DNA of 64,000 bases from Paraprevotella clara YIT 11840 (GTDB lineage Bacteria; Bacteroidota; Bacteroidia; Bacteroidales; Bacteroidaceae), in the NCBI RefSeq assembly GCF_000233955.1, contig NZ_JH376597.1, forward strand, positions 124,001-188,000. The letters are read 5' to 3'. Of this stretch, positions 8,727 to 17,531 are shown one piece after another. The translations under genes were made by a program, and so were the position numbers. Positions within the stretch are counted from its first letter, which is position 1. Each line of letters starts with the position of its first letter. The notes under the pieces were generated by a model. The model did not search any database, was not told where the DNA came from, and was given only the letters and a program-made list of their open reading frames with translations.

Positions 8727-9494
8727 TTATTTTAAAGAATCAGTTCCCGAAAATTCCGGTAACTCTGCTAAAGAATCCTCCGGCAAGACGTCGTCATAAC
8801 CATACCCCATTTGCGTCATATTCTCCTTGGCCGCCTTGATGTAATTTTTCACATATACATCATTCTTAAAATAAGGGGTGGCCTTGGCCATGATCTCTTC
8901 TATTTGAGGGGTCATCACCGGATAAGGATAACTGCTTGTCAGAATCATAAAAACGCCTGCTCCCAAGACATTATCGAAATTGGACGTAATGAAATTGGTA
9001 ATCAAACGGTCGTTCTGCAATGCCAGACGGTTGGCTTCGTCATTCAAACGCACCATAATGACATCCTCATCCACCCCATCCATAATCATTTGGCTTTCCT
9101 TATGCGGCAATTCTGCTATCTGATTGTCCAACCGCGTCTTGCGACGGATAAAACTATATAAGGTATCGTTCAGAGCACTTCCTGTCACGTATTGACGTGC
9201 CGTACTGATATGTATGGACAGTTCTTCCGGCCCCAAGACAAACGGCATCAGGCATTCATCATCTATAAAAAGGCTCACCATCATGACGGAATCCAGTGCA
9301 CCGATAAAATTAAACTTCCCATGCACCACATCGCTGGAGTCAATATCCACCAGATCATCATCCTTATAGGCTTTCAAATACAGTTTTTTCCCATCCATGG
9401 TCTGTATCGTAGAGTTTCCTTCCACCATGTATTCTGTCTGGTGGCAAGAAGCCAACACCATAAGGCTCACCAATATCCATAAAAAATTTTTCAT
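8727..9494 (-). CDS. DUF4369-type lipoprotein
   Basis: A 255-residue lipoprotein: signal peptide MKNFLWILVSLMVLASC with the acylated cysteine at 17. The N-terminal half (TIQTMDGKKLYLKAYKDDD, HGKFNFIGALDSVMMVSLFI) resembles the DUF4369 domain found at the front of Bacteroidetes TlpA-like thioredoxins, but no thioredoxin domain or CXXC follows. The C-terminal half is a helical, charged region without recognisable motifs. Likely attached to the outer membrane or periplasmic face; function unknown. Confidence 0.65.
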   Translation of the reverse strand: MKNFLWILVSLMVLASCHQTEYMVEGNSTIQTMDGKKLYLKAYKDDDLVDIDSSDVVHGKFNFIGALDSVMMVSLFIDDECLMPFVLGPEELSIHISTARQYVTGSALNDTLYSFIRRKTRLDNQIAELPHKESQMIMDGVDEDVIMVRLNDEANRLALQNDRLITNFITSNFDNVLGAGVFMILTSSYPYPVMTPQIEEIMAKATPYFKNDVYVKNYIKAAKENMTQMGYGYDDVLPEDSLAELPEFSGTDSLK

Positions 9495-9526
9495 TCTTCT
9501 TATATTATTCCGGACTTATAGGGGTA

Positions 9527-9534
9527 CAAAGATA
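9527..9534 (-). promoter_or_regulatory. -7 box for the DUF4369 lipoprotein
   Basis: TATCTTTG on the minus strand. It overlaps a perfect 14-bp palindrome (9531-9544, GATAAGCGCTTATC) that could be a repressor site. Confidence 0.6.
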
Positions 9535-9592
9535 AGCGCTTATCACCAGAGGATAAAGCGTTTTATCACTATTTAAGCTTGTCTTTTCCGTT

Positions 9593-9985
9593 TTAAAACT
9601 TATTGTTGTTTTTTCGTGACTCTTCTTTCTCCAATTCGGCCGGAATACGAAAAGCGGTGTACAATTCCAGCACGCAAGCGACTGCCAGGCATACCACCCA
9701 TTCCTGTCCGCGGGCAAAACCGAAATCAAAAATACGCATAGCCATAAAAAAGGCTGTACAAACCAACAAAAGCGCACCGATGACTTGTTGTCCCCGCAAC
9801 CGGCGGATAACGAAATTATCCCCTTCGTACCCGGCACGCAACTGCATCGCAGCAAAAGCGCAAGCCCCCACCGTATAAAGATAAAAGGCATAAAGCCAAC
9901 CGGTAAAAAAAGTGGCTGCCCCAATCAACAACAGCACAGCTCCGGTTATGAATACTATATTTTGAATCTTATTCAGTCTCTTCAT
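9593..9985 (-). CDS. Small integral membrane protein, unknown function
   Basis: About 130 residues with four hydrophobic segments (for example IVFITGAVLLLIGAATFF and YAFYLYTVGACAFAAM) and a charged C terminus (PAELEKEESRKN). No motif of a known family is recognised. The ATG at 9983-9985 overlaps the end of the septum-initiator gene by 17 bp, so the two are likely co-transcribed; an in-frame start at 10009 would overlap more. Its partner gene hints at an envelope role, but that is inference only. Confidence 0.6.
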   Translation of the reverse strand: MKRLNKIQNIVFITGAVLLLIGAATFFTGWLYAFYLYTVGACAFAAMQLRAGYEGDNFVIRRLRGQQVIGALLLVCTAFFMAMRIFDFGFARGQEWVVCLAVACVLELYTAFRIPAELEKEESRKNNNKF

Positions 9986-10289
9986 CCGTAGTTTTTTCTT
10001 GTATGACAAAAATATCTTCGTCGTCTGTCTTCATGTAATATCGCTCACGTGCAATCTCGATTAACACGTCGGGGTCGGTGTTCATTTCCTCCAAATAACG
10101 CGTGTCATGCTCGTACATCTCCGTGTACTTCCGGATTTCAAAGCGCAATTCAGCCAACTCAGCCTTATGACGATAGCGGCTCCACAAACTGTTTTCGTCT
10201 ACCACTCCCATCAACAAGACGAAAAGCCCGATGACAAAACCATATTTATGCCGGCGAAAGACATTCCAGAAAGTATGAAGCTTACCCAT
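9969..10289 (-). CDS. FtsB/DivIC-type septum formation initiator
   Basis: A 106-residue bitopic protein: a short cytoplasmic N terminus, one transmembrane helix (YGFVIGLFVLLMGVVD), then a coiled-coil region (AELAELRFEIRKYTEMYEHD) and the conserved tail DPDVLIEIARERYYMKTDDEDIF. This layout is that of FtsB/DivIC, which links cell-division proteins in the periplasm. It is divergent from dnaX and followed by the small membrane protein. Confidence 0.85.
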   Translation of the reverse strand: MGKLHTFWNVFRRHKYGFVIGLFVLLMGVVDENSLWSRYRHKAELAELRFEIRKYTEMYEHDTRYLEEMNTDPDVLIEIARERYYMKTDDEDIFVIQEKTTDEETE

Positions 10290-10310
10290 AACTTGACTTG
10301 TTTATAGGGG

Positions 10311-10318
10311 CAAAGATA
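10311..10318 (-). promoter_or_regulatory. -7 box for the septum initiator operon
   Basis: TATCTTTG on the minus strand, 21 bp upstream of the start codon. Confidence 0.6.
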
Positions 10319-10361
10319 CGACAAAATCAACGAAAACGGAGGATGCACCCGTTTTTTTTGC

Positions 10362-10369
10362 TAAATTTG
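10362..10369 (+). promoter_or_regulatory. -7 box for dnaX
   Basis: TAAATTTG on the plus strand, 30 bp upstream of the dnaX start, divergent from the septum-initiator promoter about 45 bp away. Confidence 0.6.
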
Positions 10370-10399
10370 CTTTGCGAATAACTAATTCATCAATCCATC

Positions 10400-12214
10400 A
10401 TGGGAGAATACATCGTATCGGCACGAAAATACCGCCCCTCGGCATTCGATGCCGTGGTGGGGCAGGAGGCGCTCACCACGACTCTGAAAAACGCCATTGC
10501 AGCCGGTAAACTGGCACATGCTTACCTGTTCTGCGGACCACGCGGAGTGGGAAAAACGACTTGTGCCCGCATTTTTGCCAAAACCATCAACTGCCTACAC
10601 CCGTCCGACAACAGGGAGGCTTGCGATGAATGCGAATCATGCAAGGCTTTCAACGAACAGCGTTCGCTCAACATCCATGAGCTGGACGCAGCCTCAAACA
10701 ACTCGGTGGAGGAAATACGTGCCTTAATAGAAAAAGTGCGCATACCGCCGCAGGTGGGACGCTATAAGGTGTTCATCATCGACGAGGTGCACATGTTGTC
10801 CACGGCTGCATTCAATGCTTTCCTCAAGACGCTGGAAGAGCCGCCTTCGTATGTCATCTTTATCCTGGCCACTACGGAAAAGCATAAAATCCTGCCTACC
10901 ATATTGAGCCGTTGCCAAGTGTACGATTTCAACCGCATGAGCGTACAGACCATTGTCAACCACCTGAAGTTCGTGGCAGACAAAGAGGGATATGCATACG
11001 AGCCGGAGGCACTGAACATCATTGCCCAAAAGGCAGACGGCGGCATGCGTGACGCACTTTCCATTTTCGACCAGACGGTAAGCTTCACGGGAGGAACCCT
11101 GACGTATAAAAAGGTTATAGAAAACCTGAACGTACTGGACTATGAATACTACTTCCGCCTGACGGACCATTTCCTGAAAAACGAGGCAGTGCAGTGCATG
11201 CTGGTCTTCAACGAGATTTTAGAGAAAGGTTTTGAAGGCAGCCATTTCATTACCGGATTGGCCGCACACCTGCGCGACCTGTTGGTCAGCCGCGACGCAA
11301 TGACCCTCCCGTTACTGGAAGTAAGCGACAGCATCAGGGCACGTTATCAGGAACAGTCGCAACGGTGCACGCCCAAATTCCTATACCGTGCCATCAAGTT
11401 GTGCAGCGACTGCGACTTGAATTACCGGGCCAGTAAGAACAAACGGCTGTTGGTGGAAATCACCTTGATACAACTGTCTCAACTGACCTTGGAAGATGAC
11501 AGCGTCGGCTCGGGGCGTAGCCCTGAGAAGACATTAAAACCCCTATTCGACCAACCTGCCGGGACGGTACAACAGACTGCCGCTCCGGTCAATCCGCAGA
11601 AGCCTCAGGCTCCCGTGGAAAAGGTTGCCTCCGCCGTTCAGGACAGAACGGCACCGTATGAAACGCGCAAATCCCCGCTTCCGGACACTGAAACCACGGA
11701 ACGCAGGCTTCCCAAAGTCAAACTCGGCTCTTTCGGCCCATCCATCAGCCGACTTAAACAAGGAATAGGAAATCCGGCCGAGACTTCCCAACCGGCTACA
11801 ACTCCGGCTACGACAACCATAGCCTCACAGACACCGAAAGAAGAAGAAAATTATCCTGTCACGGAAGATAACATCCGTTTCTGTTGGCATGAGTTCATCA
11901 ACCTCCTGCCACAAGAAGAAACCGCCATCGCACAACGGATGAAAGTCATCCAGCCCAAGCTACAGAAAGATGCCACGTTTGAAGTATTGGTGGACAACGA
12001 ACAGGTGAAATTCTACATGGAACAAATCGCCCGGCGTATAGAAACCCACATGCGCAAGCAGCTCCATAACCGGAACATCACCATGACCGTACGTGTGGCC
12101 GAACCGTCAGAGGTCACCCGCATCACCAGCAAACCCCAACAATACCAAGCGATGAGCAAACGGAATCCGGCCTTGCAAAAACTAAAAGAAACGTTCGGAC
12201 TGGAATTGGCGTAA
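10400..12214 (+). CDS. dnaX: DNA polymerase III subunit gamma/tau
   Basis: Clamp-loader ATPase of the replisome. Seen in 604 residues: RKYRPSAFDAVVGQE, Walker A GPRGVGKTTCARIF, a four-cysteine zinc module (CLHPSDNREACDECESCKAF), the DEVH motif in FIIDEVHMLSTAAFNAFL, the sensor-1 LATTEKHKILPTILSRCQ, a low-complexity proline/threonine-rich linker around 385-480, and a C-terminal domain. An 11-bp inverted repeat straddles the stop codon. Confidence 0.95.
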   Translation: MGEYIVSARKYRPSAFDAVVGQEALTTTLKNAIAAGKLAHAYLFCGPRGVGKTTCARIFAKTINCLHPSDNREACDECESCKAFNEQRSLNIHELDAASNNSVEEIRALIEKVRIPPQVGRYKVFIIDEVHMLSTAAFNAFLKTLEEPPSYVIFILATTEKHKILPTILSRCQVYDFNRMSVQTIVNHLKFVADKEGYAYEPEALNIIAQKADGGMRDALSIFDQTVSFTGGTLTYKKVIENLNVLDYEYYFRLTDHFLKNEAVQCMLVFNEILEKGFEGSHFITGLAAHLRDLLVSRDAMTLPLLEVSDSIRARYQEQSQRCTPKFLYRAIKLCSDCDLNYRASKNKRLLVEITLIQLSQLTLEDDSVGSGRSPEKTLKPLFDQPAGTVQQTAAPVNPQKPQAPVEKVASAVQDRTAPYETRKSPLPDTETTERRLPKVKLGSFGPSISRLKQGIGNPAETSQPATTPATTTIASQTPKEEENYPVTEDNIRFCWHEFINLLPQEETAIAQRMKVIQPKLQKDATFEVLVDNEQVKFYMEQIARRIETHMRKQLHNRNITMTVRVAEPSEVTRITSKPQQYQAMSKRNPALQKLKETFGLELA

Positions 12215-12232
12215 CCTCTCATCCGAACGTTT
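12189..12232 (+). terminator. Inverted repeat across the dnaX stop codon
   Basis: AAACGTTCGGA (12189-12199) and its reverse complement (12222-12232) enclose the last codons and the stop of dnaX, followed by a T-rich stretch. It lies between convergent dnaX and queF and probably terminates dnaX. The loop of 22 bases is long. Confidence 0.55.
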
Positions 12233-12245
12233 CTCCATTTTTCTC

Positions 12246-12713
12246 TTATTTCAAATCATGATTCATCATGCGGAACTCCGCCATCTGCTCGAACTTCGTA
12301 CCTTTGCGGCCGTAGTTGGCATACGGATAGATGGAAATCCCGCCACGCGGAGTAAAGATACCGGTGACTTCGATGTATTTCGGATCCATCAGACGAATGA
12401 GATCCTTCATGATTTTGTTCACGCAATCTTCGTGGAAGTCGCCGTGGTTACGGAAGCTGAACAAATATAGTTTCAGACTCTTGCTTTCCACCATGCGGCG
12501 GTCGGGAATATAACTGATACGGATTTCGGCAAAATCGGGTTGCCCCGTAATGGGACACAAACTCGTGAATTCCGGACAGTTGAAACGTACCCAATAATCA
12601 TTGTCGGGATGCTTGTTTTCAAAAGCTTCCAGCACCTCAGGAGCATAATCCTGGCGATACTCCGTCTTTTTACCCAACGACTGCAATCCTTCTTTTTCTC
12701 TTTCGCTGCTCAT
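12246..12713 (-). CDS. queF: preQ0 reductase (7-cyano-7-deazaguanine reductase)
   Basis: NADPH-dependent reduction of preQ0 to preQ1 in queuosine biosynthesis. Seen in the 155-residue unimodular form: [23 protein letters not shown] with the catalytic cysteine, and [20 protein letters not shown], the QueF signature. Last gene of the queF-queC-yhhQ transcript; its start overlaps the queC stop by 4 bp. Confidence 0.95.
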   Translation of the reverse strand: MSSEREKEGLQSLGKKTEYRQDYAPEVLEAFENKHPDNDYWVRFNCPEFTSLCPITGQPDFAEIRISYIPDRRMVESKSLKLYLFSFRNHGDFHEDCVNKIMKDLIRLMDPKYIEVTGIFTPRGGISIYPYANYGRKGTKFEQMAEFRMMNHDLK

Positions 12714-13405
12714 GGTTCTATATTTTCCTCTACATGTGACTTACATTCTTTCTCTGCCAAATACTTATGCAGACCCTCATTCCGCAATTTACAAGCCGGA
12801 CAATGGCCGCAACCGTCGCCCTGCACACCGTTGTAGCAGGTCAGCGTGTCGTGGCGCACCAAGTCGAGCACGCCCAGTTCGTCGGCCAAAGCCCACGTCT
12901 GGCATTTGTCGATCCACATCAACGGCGTATGCAAGACGAATTGCTCGTCCATGGCCAGGTTCAAGGTCACATTCAGACTTTTGATAAACGCGTCCCGACA
13001 ATCGGGATAACCGCTGAAGTCCGTCTGCGACACCCCGGTCACAATATGGTTGATGCCCCGTTCACGGGCATACACGGCAGCAATGCTGATGAAGAACAAG
13101 TTACGCCCGGGAACGAACGTATTCGGACAATGCCCCTCGGGCTTCTCCTCATCCATCTGCATGGTGGCGTCGGTCAACGAGTTCCTCCCCAATGAACCGA
13201 CGAAAGAAACATCCATACAGTCCCAGTCCACATCGGCCCGTGAAGCTATGGCCTTGGCCAACTCTACCTCCTTCACATGCTTCTGCCCGTACACAAAACT
13301 CAAGGCCACGACTTTCTTGAAATGCTTTTTGGCCCAAAACAAACAGGTGGTGGAATCCTGACCGCCACTGAACACCACCAAGGCGGTTTCCTTATTCATG
13401 GTCAT
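12710..13405 (-). CDS. queC: 7-cyano-7-deazaguanine synthase
   Basis: Converts 7-carboxy-7-deazaguanine to preQ0 using ATP and ammonia. Seen: the PP-loop [30 protein letters not shown], and the C-terminal zinc cluster [13 protein letters not shown]. Length 231 residues is usual. Overlaps both neighbours by 4 bp, indicating translational coupling. An ATG two codons downstream is an equally possible start. Confidence 0.95.
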   Translation of the reverse strand: MTMNKETALVVFSGGQDSTTCLFWAKKHFKKVVALSFVYGQKHVKEVELAKAIASRADVDWDCMDVSFVGSLGRNSLTDATMQMDEEKPEGHCPNTFVPGRNLFFISIAAVYARERGINHIVTGVSQTDFSGYPDCRDAFIKSLNVTLNLAMDEQFVLHTPLMWIDKCQTWALADELGVLDLVRHDTLTCYNGVQGDGCGHCPACKLRNEGLHKYLAEKECKSHVEENIEP

Positions 13406-14085
13406 AATTGAGACACCTTTAATATATTATAAGAAATATTTTTGTCATACACATCTACGCCTTCCACACGTTTCACCCAGCGAACCACACGAATCGTGAC
13501 GGGAAGTATGACGACCTCATAAAGCGTCTTCAGCAAAATCTGCCAGAACATCATGAGCAACAGATTATCCCAAGGCACAAGGCCGCCCAAAGCTATCGGA
13601 AAGAAGATCAGGGAATCGGCTGTTTCTCCTGCCACAGAAGACAAGACGGCGCGCAACGAAAAGCGACGCCCACCGGAAGCCACCTTCATCACGCTCATCA
13701 CATAGGCATTGAGGAAAGAGCCGGAAAGGAAAGCCAAAAACGAAGCTGCCGCCACGCGGGGAGCCAGACCGAACAGATTGTGAAAGCCTTCCTCGTTGTT
13801 CCAATACGGCGCACCGGGAATAAGGTCGGCCACATAACCGAAGAAGACAAACAGGAAGTTCATCAGGAAACCCGTCCATATCAAGAATTTGGCTTTGTTG
13901 AACCCCCAAACCTCGACGATACAGTCGTTCACGATATAAGAAATGGGAAAGACCAAAATCCCGGCCGTAATATTAAACGGACCGAACATGATTTGCTTCG
14001 TGGCCAAAAGATTGGCCGAAATGAGACACACACAAAACAGTATCCCCATCAACATGAAGGATACACTGACTGTTTTTTCTTTCAT
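13402..14085 (-). CDS. yhhQ: Queuosine precursor transporter (YhhQ/VUT family)
   Basis: About 227 residues with six hydrophobic segments. Family features: [29 protein letters not shown] near the N terminus (read as two adjacent motifs, LATKQIMF and [10 protein letters not shown]), and [14 protein letters not shown]. YhhQ proteins import preQ0/preQ1. First gene of the queuosine operon, directly behind the probable preQ1 riboswitch. Confidence 0.88.
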   Translation of the reverse strand: MKEKTVSVSFMLMGILFCVCLISANLLATKQIMFGPFNITAGILVFPISYIVNDCIVEVWGFNKAKFLIWTGFLMNFLFVFFGYVADLIPGAPYWNNEEGFHNLFGLAPRVAAASFLAFLSGSFLNAYVMSVMKVASGGRRFSLRAVLSSVAGETADSLIFFPIALGGLVPWDNLLLMMFWQILLKTLYEVVILPVTIRVVRWVKRVEGVDVYDKNISYNILKVSQL

Positions 14086-14090
14086 ATAAT

Positions 14091-14121
14091 CTTGTTTTTT
14101 AAGAGGTTACCAAGCACTCAT
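14091..14121 (-). promoter_or_regulatory. Probable preQ1-I riboswitch aptamer
   Basis: Reading the minus strand from 14121: a short P1 stem (GAG 14119-14117 with CTC 14105-14103), then CTTG (14114-14111), the loop GTAAC, the second P1 strand, an A-rich stretch, and CAAG (14094-14091), which can pair with CTTG to close an H-type pseudoknot. That is the preQ1-I fold order, and the GTAACC loop and AAACAAG tail resemble the Thermoanaerobacter aptamer. P1 is short with one mismatch. Position, 5 bp upstream of the preQ0/preQ1 transporter start, supports the call. A GGAA-loop hairpin (14122-14144) precedes it. Confidence 0.6.
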
Positions 14122-14148
14122 CGCGCATTCCTTCCGGAAACGCGGGGA

Positions 14149-14156
14149 CAAAGATA
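14149..14156 (-). promoter_or_regulatory. -7 box for the queuosine operon
   Basis: TATCTTTG on the minus strand, with TTTTGC about 18 bp upstream as a plausible -33 element. It places the transcript start just ahead of the hairpin and the preQ1-like aptamer. Confidence 0.6.
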
Positions 14157-14260
14157 CGATAAAGACAGGAGACAGCAAAAAGATTGCATAAAAAAAGTTT
14201 TTCCCTGCACGGGAGCGAAAAGATTTCGTACCTTTACATTCAAATATCAATGATAAAAAT

Positions 14261-15361
14261 ATGAAAATGAAAAAACAAATCATGTGCCTGTCACTGGCAG
14301 CATGTTGCGGTGCGGCTTTCGCACAAACGGATTACAAGGTGACATTCACCACAGACCGGACCGACATCACTACAATCTATCTTTACTCGGAAGAGGACGG
14401 CACCGTATTGGACAGTGCTTCGTGCCACAACGGCAAAGCCGTGATGGACGGACAGACCAGATTGCCCCAAATAGCCGTCGTTGCCCAAGACAAAAAGTCC
14501 AAAAGCCCAATCTCTTCATTCATACTGGACAGCACGCCCACTACAATAAACCAGACGAAAACGGGAATTGAAGTGAAAGGTTCGCCTCTCAACCAAAAAT
14601 ATGCAGAGGTAAAAAAGAGCGTAAATGTCCACAATGAAAAAATGAGGGCTCTACAGGAAGAAGCAAAAGCCATCGCACAAAAAAACAACGGCAAAATACC
14701 AGATGAACAGTTGAAACGCCTGCAAGACGAGTTCGACAAAGCCCTGCACAGTCAGACCGAAGCCATTCGGACAGCCCTTCAGGAAAATAAGGATAACCTG
14801 ATTCCGGCTTCCATGATTGCATTCTACAGCGAGAATATCGGCATGGACAAGGTTGAAGAATACCTGAAAGAATATGCTTATAAAGACAACGGCATACTGA
14901 AGAATGTAAACAATTACATTCAAGCTTTGAAGCGTAAGGCTGTAGGGGCCATGTTCACGGATTTCACGATGAACGACATGCAGGGCACGCCCAGAAAACT
15001 ATCCGACTACGTAGGTAAAGGAAACTATGTCTTGGTAGACTTTTGGGCCAGTTGGTGCGGCCCTTGCCGTGCGGAAATGCCGAACGTAAAGAAAGCCTAC
15101 GAACAATTCCACCCGAAAGGGTTTGAAATCGTAGGCATCTCGTTCGACGCACAAAAGGACGCATGGCAAAAGGCGACTACCCAATTAGGCATCACATGGC
15201 CTCAAATGTCGGATCTGAAAGCCTGGAACTGCGAAGCCGGTGCCATTTACGGTATACGGAGCATCCCGGCCACCATACTTTTCGGTCCTGACGGTAAAAT
15301 CGTGGCTACGGACCTGCGCGGAGAAGAACTCCAGAAAAAGTTGGAAGAAATTTACCCGTAA
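14261..15361 (+). CDS. TlpA-like thiol-disulfide oxidoreductase with DUF4369 domain
   Basis: A 366-residue exported protein: signal peptide ending CGAAFAQ, a DUF4369 domain (about 25-115), a charged helical linker (VNVHNEKMRALQEEAKAIAQ onwards), then a TlpA/AhpC-type thioredoxin domain with WASWCGPCRAEMPN near residue 264 and the cis-proline segment IRSIPATILFGPDG. Active-site CGPC is intact. Likely a periplasmic reductase or envelope redox protein. A TACCTTTA sequence at 14231-14238 resembles a -7 box. Confidence 0.85.
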   Translation: MKMKKQIMCLSLAACCGAAFAQTDYKVTFTTDRTDITTIYLYSEEDGTVLDSASCHNGKAVMDGQTRLPQIAVVAQDKKSKSPISSFILDSTPTTINQTKTGIEVKGSPLNQKYAEVKKSVNVHNEKMRALQEEAKAIAQKNNGKIPDEQLKRLQDEFDKALHSQTEAIRTALQENKDNLIPASMIAFYSENIGMDKVEEYLKEYAYKDNGILKNVNNYIQALKRKAVGAMFTDFTMNDMQGTPRKLSDYVGKGNYVLVDFWASWCGPCRAEMPNVKKAYEQFHPKGFEIVGISFDAQKDAWQKATTQLGITWPQMSDLKAWNCEAGAIYGIRSIPATILFGPDGKIVATDLRGEELQKKLEEIYP

Positions 15362-15396
15362 GCCACAGGCAGAACGGTTCTCCGTTCCCATTCACA

Positions 15397-15435
15397 AAAG
15401 ATGGCATCTCCGGATATCCCGAAGATGCCATCTTT
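15397..15435. terminator. Bidirectional terminator between tlpA-like gene and FadL-type porin
   Basis: Stem AAAGATGGCATCT pairs with AGATGCCATCTTT around a 13-base loop, with T-rich sequence following on the plus strand and on the minus strand. Confidence 0.75.
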
Positions 15436-15474
15436 CGCTTTATTATCTTACTAAATTCAAAACTGCGCGCCCAC

Positions 15475-17037
15475 TTAGAAACTGAAATCTATTCCCAGAC
15501 CAAAAACCTTATTGGTACGGGTGAAAGAGTCGCTGCCCTTCAACATACCGGAAGCAACCAAAGCGTCGGCCGTAGCCTGTCCGGCCGCCGTGGCCACCGT
15601 CGCGCTGATGCCGTTGTAATCGTTCGTAGCGCGGTTGTAGTCTTTATAGAAAGTATGGAAATAAGCCACATTCACCTTGATGCGTTTCGTAGCCTGTATC
15701 CCCAAGCCCACACCTAAGGAGTTGGAGCTTACGTTGAAACTCATATCTTTCATGTACTCGTCCGTCAGGCCGAAATAGGTGTTCTGCCATCCGGCACTGG
15801 CCTGCACACGGTCGGTGATGTCGTATTCCACACCGGCCAGAAATTCCCTCGAACCGCTCTTCAGCAATTTTTGCGAACCACCTTCCTGCGAAGCTTGTTT
15901 GTCGAAGTAATGATGATACCCTGCCATGATACGCAACGAAGGGAGGATTTCGTATTGCGCACCAAGGGTCAACAGTGCCGGGATGTCTTCTTTCACAGTC
16001 CGTCCGTCGCGGAACTTATCCAACATGGCCAAGCGTTCAGCCGACTCACTGTTGGCCGCACGGTTGTCCAAACGGATTTTCGTCTTAAACTCATACTTGG
16101 CTCCGAAGTTGAACTTGCCTATTTTATAGTCCAAGCCGATAATGGGCGTAAAGCCCCACCCCGTCTGGTCACAGTTGAGTGTCACGTCTTCCGTAGCTAC
16201 AGCCAAAGTACCCATTTGCTGGGCAGCCGCACCGGCCTTTTGGGCCAATTCGGCATACTGTTGCGCCAAATCCTGATTTCCGGCAGCGGCAGCCTGTTCG
16301 GCAGCAGCCGTCAACTGTCCGGCCTGCTCTAAATAAGAAGCCATTTGTCCGGCAAACAAAGCCGAAGCCCCCACCATCTCTCCGCCTACAGGATTGTTCA
16401 CCGAGATATTTTTCACATAACCGTAGTAGTTCGTGGTGGCATACACCAGCCGTCCGCCGACAAAAGCCGACAGATTGTCGGTGATTTTATAGGACGCACC
16501 GATTTGGAAACCGTAATAATACTGGCGGCCACGCATATAACTGTCGAGAGAATAGCTGTTGATGCCCATCTCGCTCCCCAACAACGGCAGCAACGCCGCC
16601 TGGCTCTCGAACGAGCCTAAACCATCTTCAAATGCGCACTTTCCGCCCCCGCCGCCAATGGCGAAGTTGAAAGAATACGACCAACGGCCACGATTGTAAG
16701 CCGCCTGTAAAGAAGGAACAACCGGAGCTTTGGCATCTCCTTTAAACAGTTTGGAAGATTCTCCACGATTGCCTGCACCGTATGCGAAGGGACCAAACAC
16801 AGAGGTAATCTCACGCGTCTGGTAAGCACTCTGGAAATTCAGGGACAAATGCAATCCGTCCGGCAAAAAAGCCACACCCGCCGGGTTACTGTACACTCCG
16901 TCGATACCGATGGCACCATCTCTCGCGGGATTACGCAGGAATGCCGCATTTTGATTTGTGTTCGTAAGCAATCCTCCGGCAAAAGTTAAACTTGAAACCA
17001 TCAAGCCAAAGGAAGCTACAAGAGTTTTTTTCTTCAT
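15475..17037 (-). CDS. OmpP1/FadL/TodX-family outer membrane porin
   Basis: A 520-residue outer-membrane barrel: signal peptide ending SLTFAGG, then the family motif RNPARDGAIGIDGVYSNPAG followed by FLPDGLHLSLNFQ, and alternating amphipathic strands to a terminal aromatic residue (VFGLGIDFSF). FadL-type proteins import hydrophobic compounds. Unusual: residues about 225-285 form an Ala/Gln-rich helical stretch (EQAAAAGNQDLAQQYAELAQ) unlike a barrel strand. Single gene with its own -7 box (17066-17073). Confidence 0.85.
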   Translation of the reverse strand: MKKKTLVASFGLMVSSLTFAGGLLTNTNQNAAFLRNPARDGAIGIDGVYSNPAGVAFLPDGLHLSLNFQSAYQTREITSVFGPFAYGAGNRGESSKLFKGDAKAPVVPSLQAAYNRGRWSYSFNFAIGGGGGKCAFEDGLGSFESQAALLPLLGSEMGINSYSLDSYMRGRQYYYGFQIGASYKITDNLSAFVGGRLVYATTNYYGYVKNISVNNPVGGEMVGASALFAGQMASYLEQAGQLTAAAEQAAAAGNQDLAQQYAELAQKAGAAAQQMGTLAVATEDVTLNCDQTGWGFTPIIGLDYKIGKFNFGAKYEFKTKIRLDNRAANSESAERLAMLDKFRDGRTVKEDIPALLTLGAQYEILPSLRIMAGYHHYFDKQASQEGGSQKLLKSGSREFLAGVEYDITDRVQASAGWQNTYFGLTDEYMKDMSFNVSSNSLGVGLGIQATKRIKVNVAYFHTFYKDYNRATNDYNGISATVATAAGQATADALVASGMLKGSDSFTRTNKVFGLGIDFSF

Positions 17038-17065
17038 TTCTATGAATTTTGCTAAAAATCAGGTG

Positions 17066-17073
17066 CAAAATTA
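17066..17073 (-). promoter_or_regulatory. -7 box for the FadL-type porin
   Basis: TAATTTTG on the minus strand, 29 bp upstream of the start codon. Confidence 0.6.
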
Positions 17074-17246
17074 ACAATTAAAACTTATATTCACAAAGAA
17101 TTCCTCATTTTATTCTATTTTCAATCGTTACACATACAACAAAACACTTCGTTCCAAAGTACACGTCTCACGACATCTCCTCTCCATTACACATCCGTGC
17201 AAAAATCCTCCTTTGCTTTTCTGAAAAACATACACTTATACACCTG

Positions 17247-17357
17247 AAATCAATCTCAGGAGAATGAAAAATCAATCGACTGAGAACGAAAAACGAATCT
17301 CAGCCAAACGATTTTTCATTCTCCTGAGATTGATTTTCCATTCTACCGAGATACCTC
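17247..17357. repeat. Dispersed 22-bp-unit palindromic element, copy 2
   Basis: A 27-bp perfect inverted repeat (17247-17273 and 17310-17336) around a 36-bp centre. Both arms and centre divide into 22-bp units (forward units start AACGATTTTTC and ATTGATTTTCC; the left ones are inverted). It lies in the 494-bp divergent gap between the FadL-type porin and tpx. The remaining gap (17074-17246 and 17358-17473) shows nothing else I recognise. Confidence 0.85.
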
Positions 17358-17473
17358 CAGCACTCTCTTAAATTCCACACCAACCACCTGTATATCAAAG
17401 AAATGAATCTCATTCAAGCTAACTTTTTTTCTACCCTTTTCGCTCTACCCTTCCCCATTCCGTTTTTTATACT

Positions 17474-17481
17474 TATATTTG
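17474..17481 (+). promoter_or_regulatory. -7 box for tpx
   Basis: TATATTTG on the plus strand, about 50 bp upstream of the tpx start. Confidence 0.6.
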
Positions 17482-17531
17482 CTGTCGCCTTTCGCCTTAC
17501 TTGTTTTGATAAGAATTAAACCTACTTAAAA

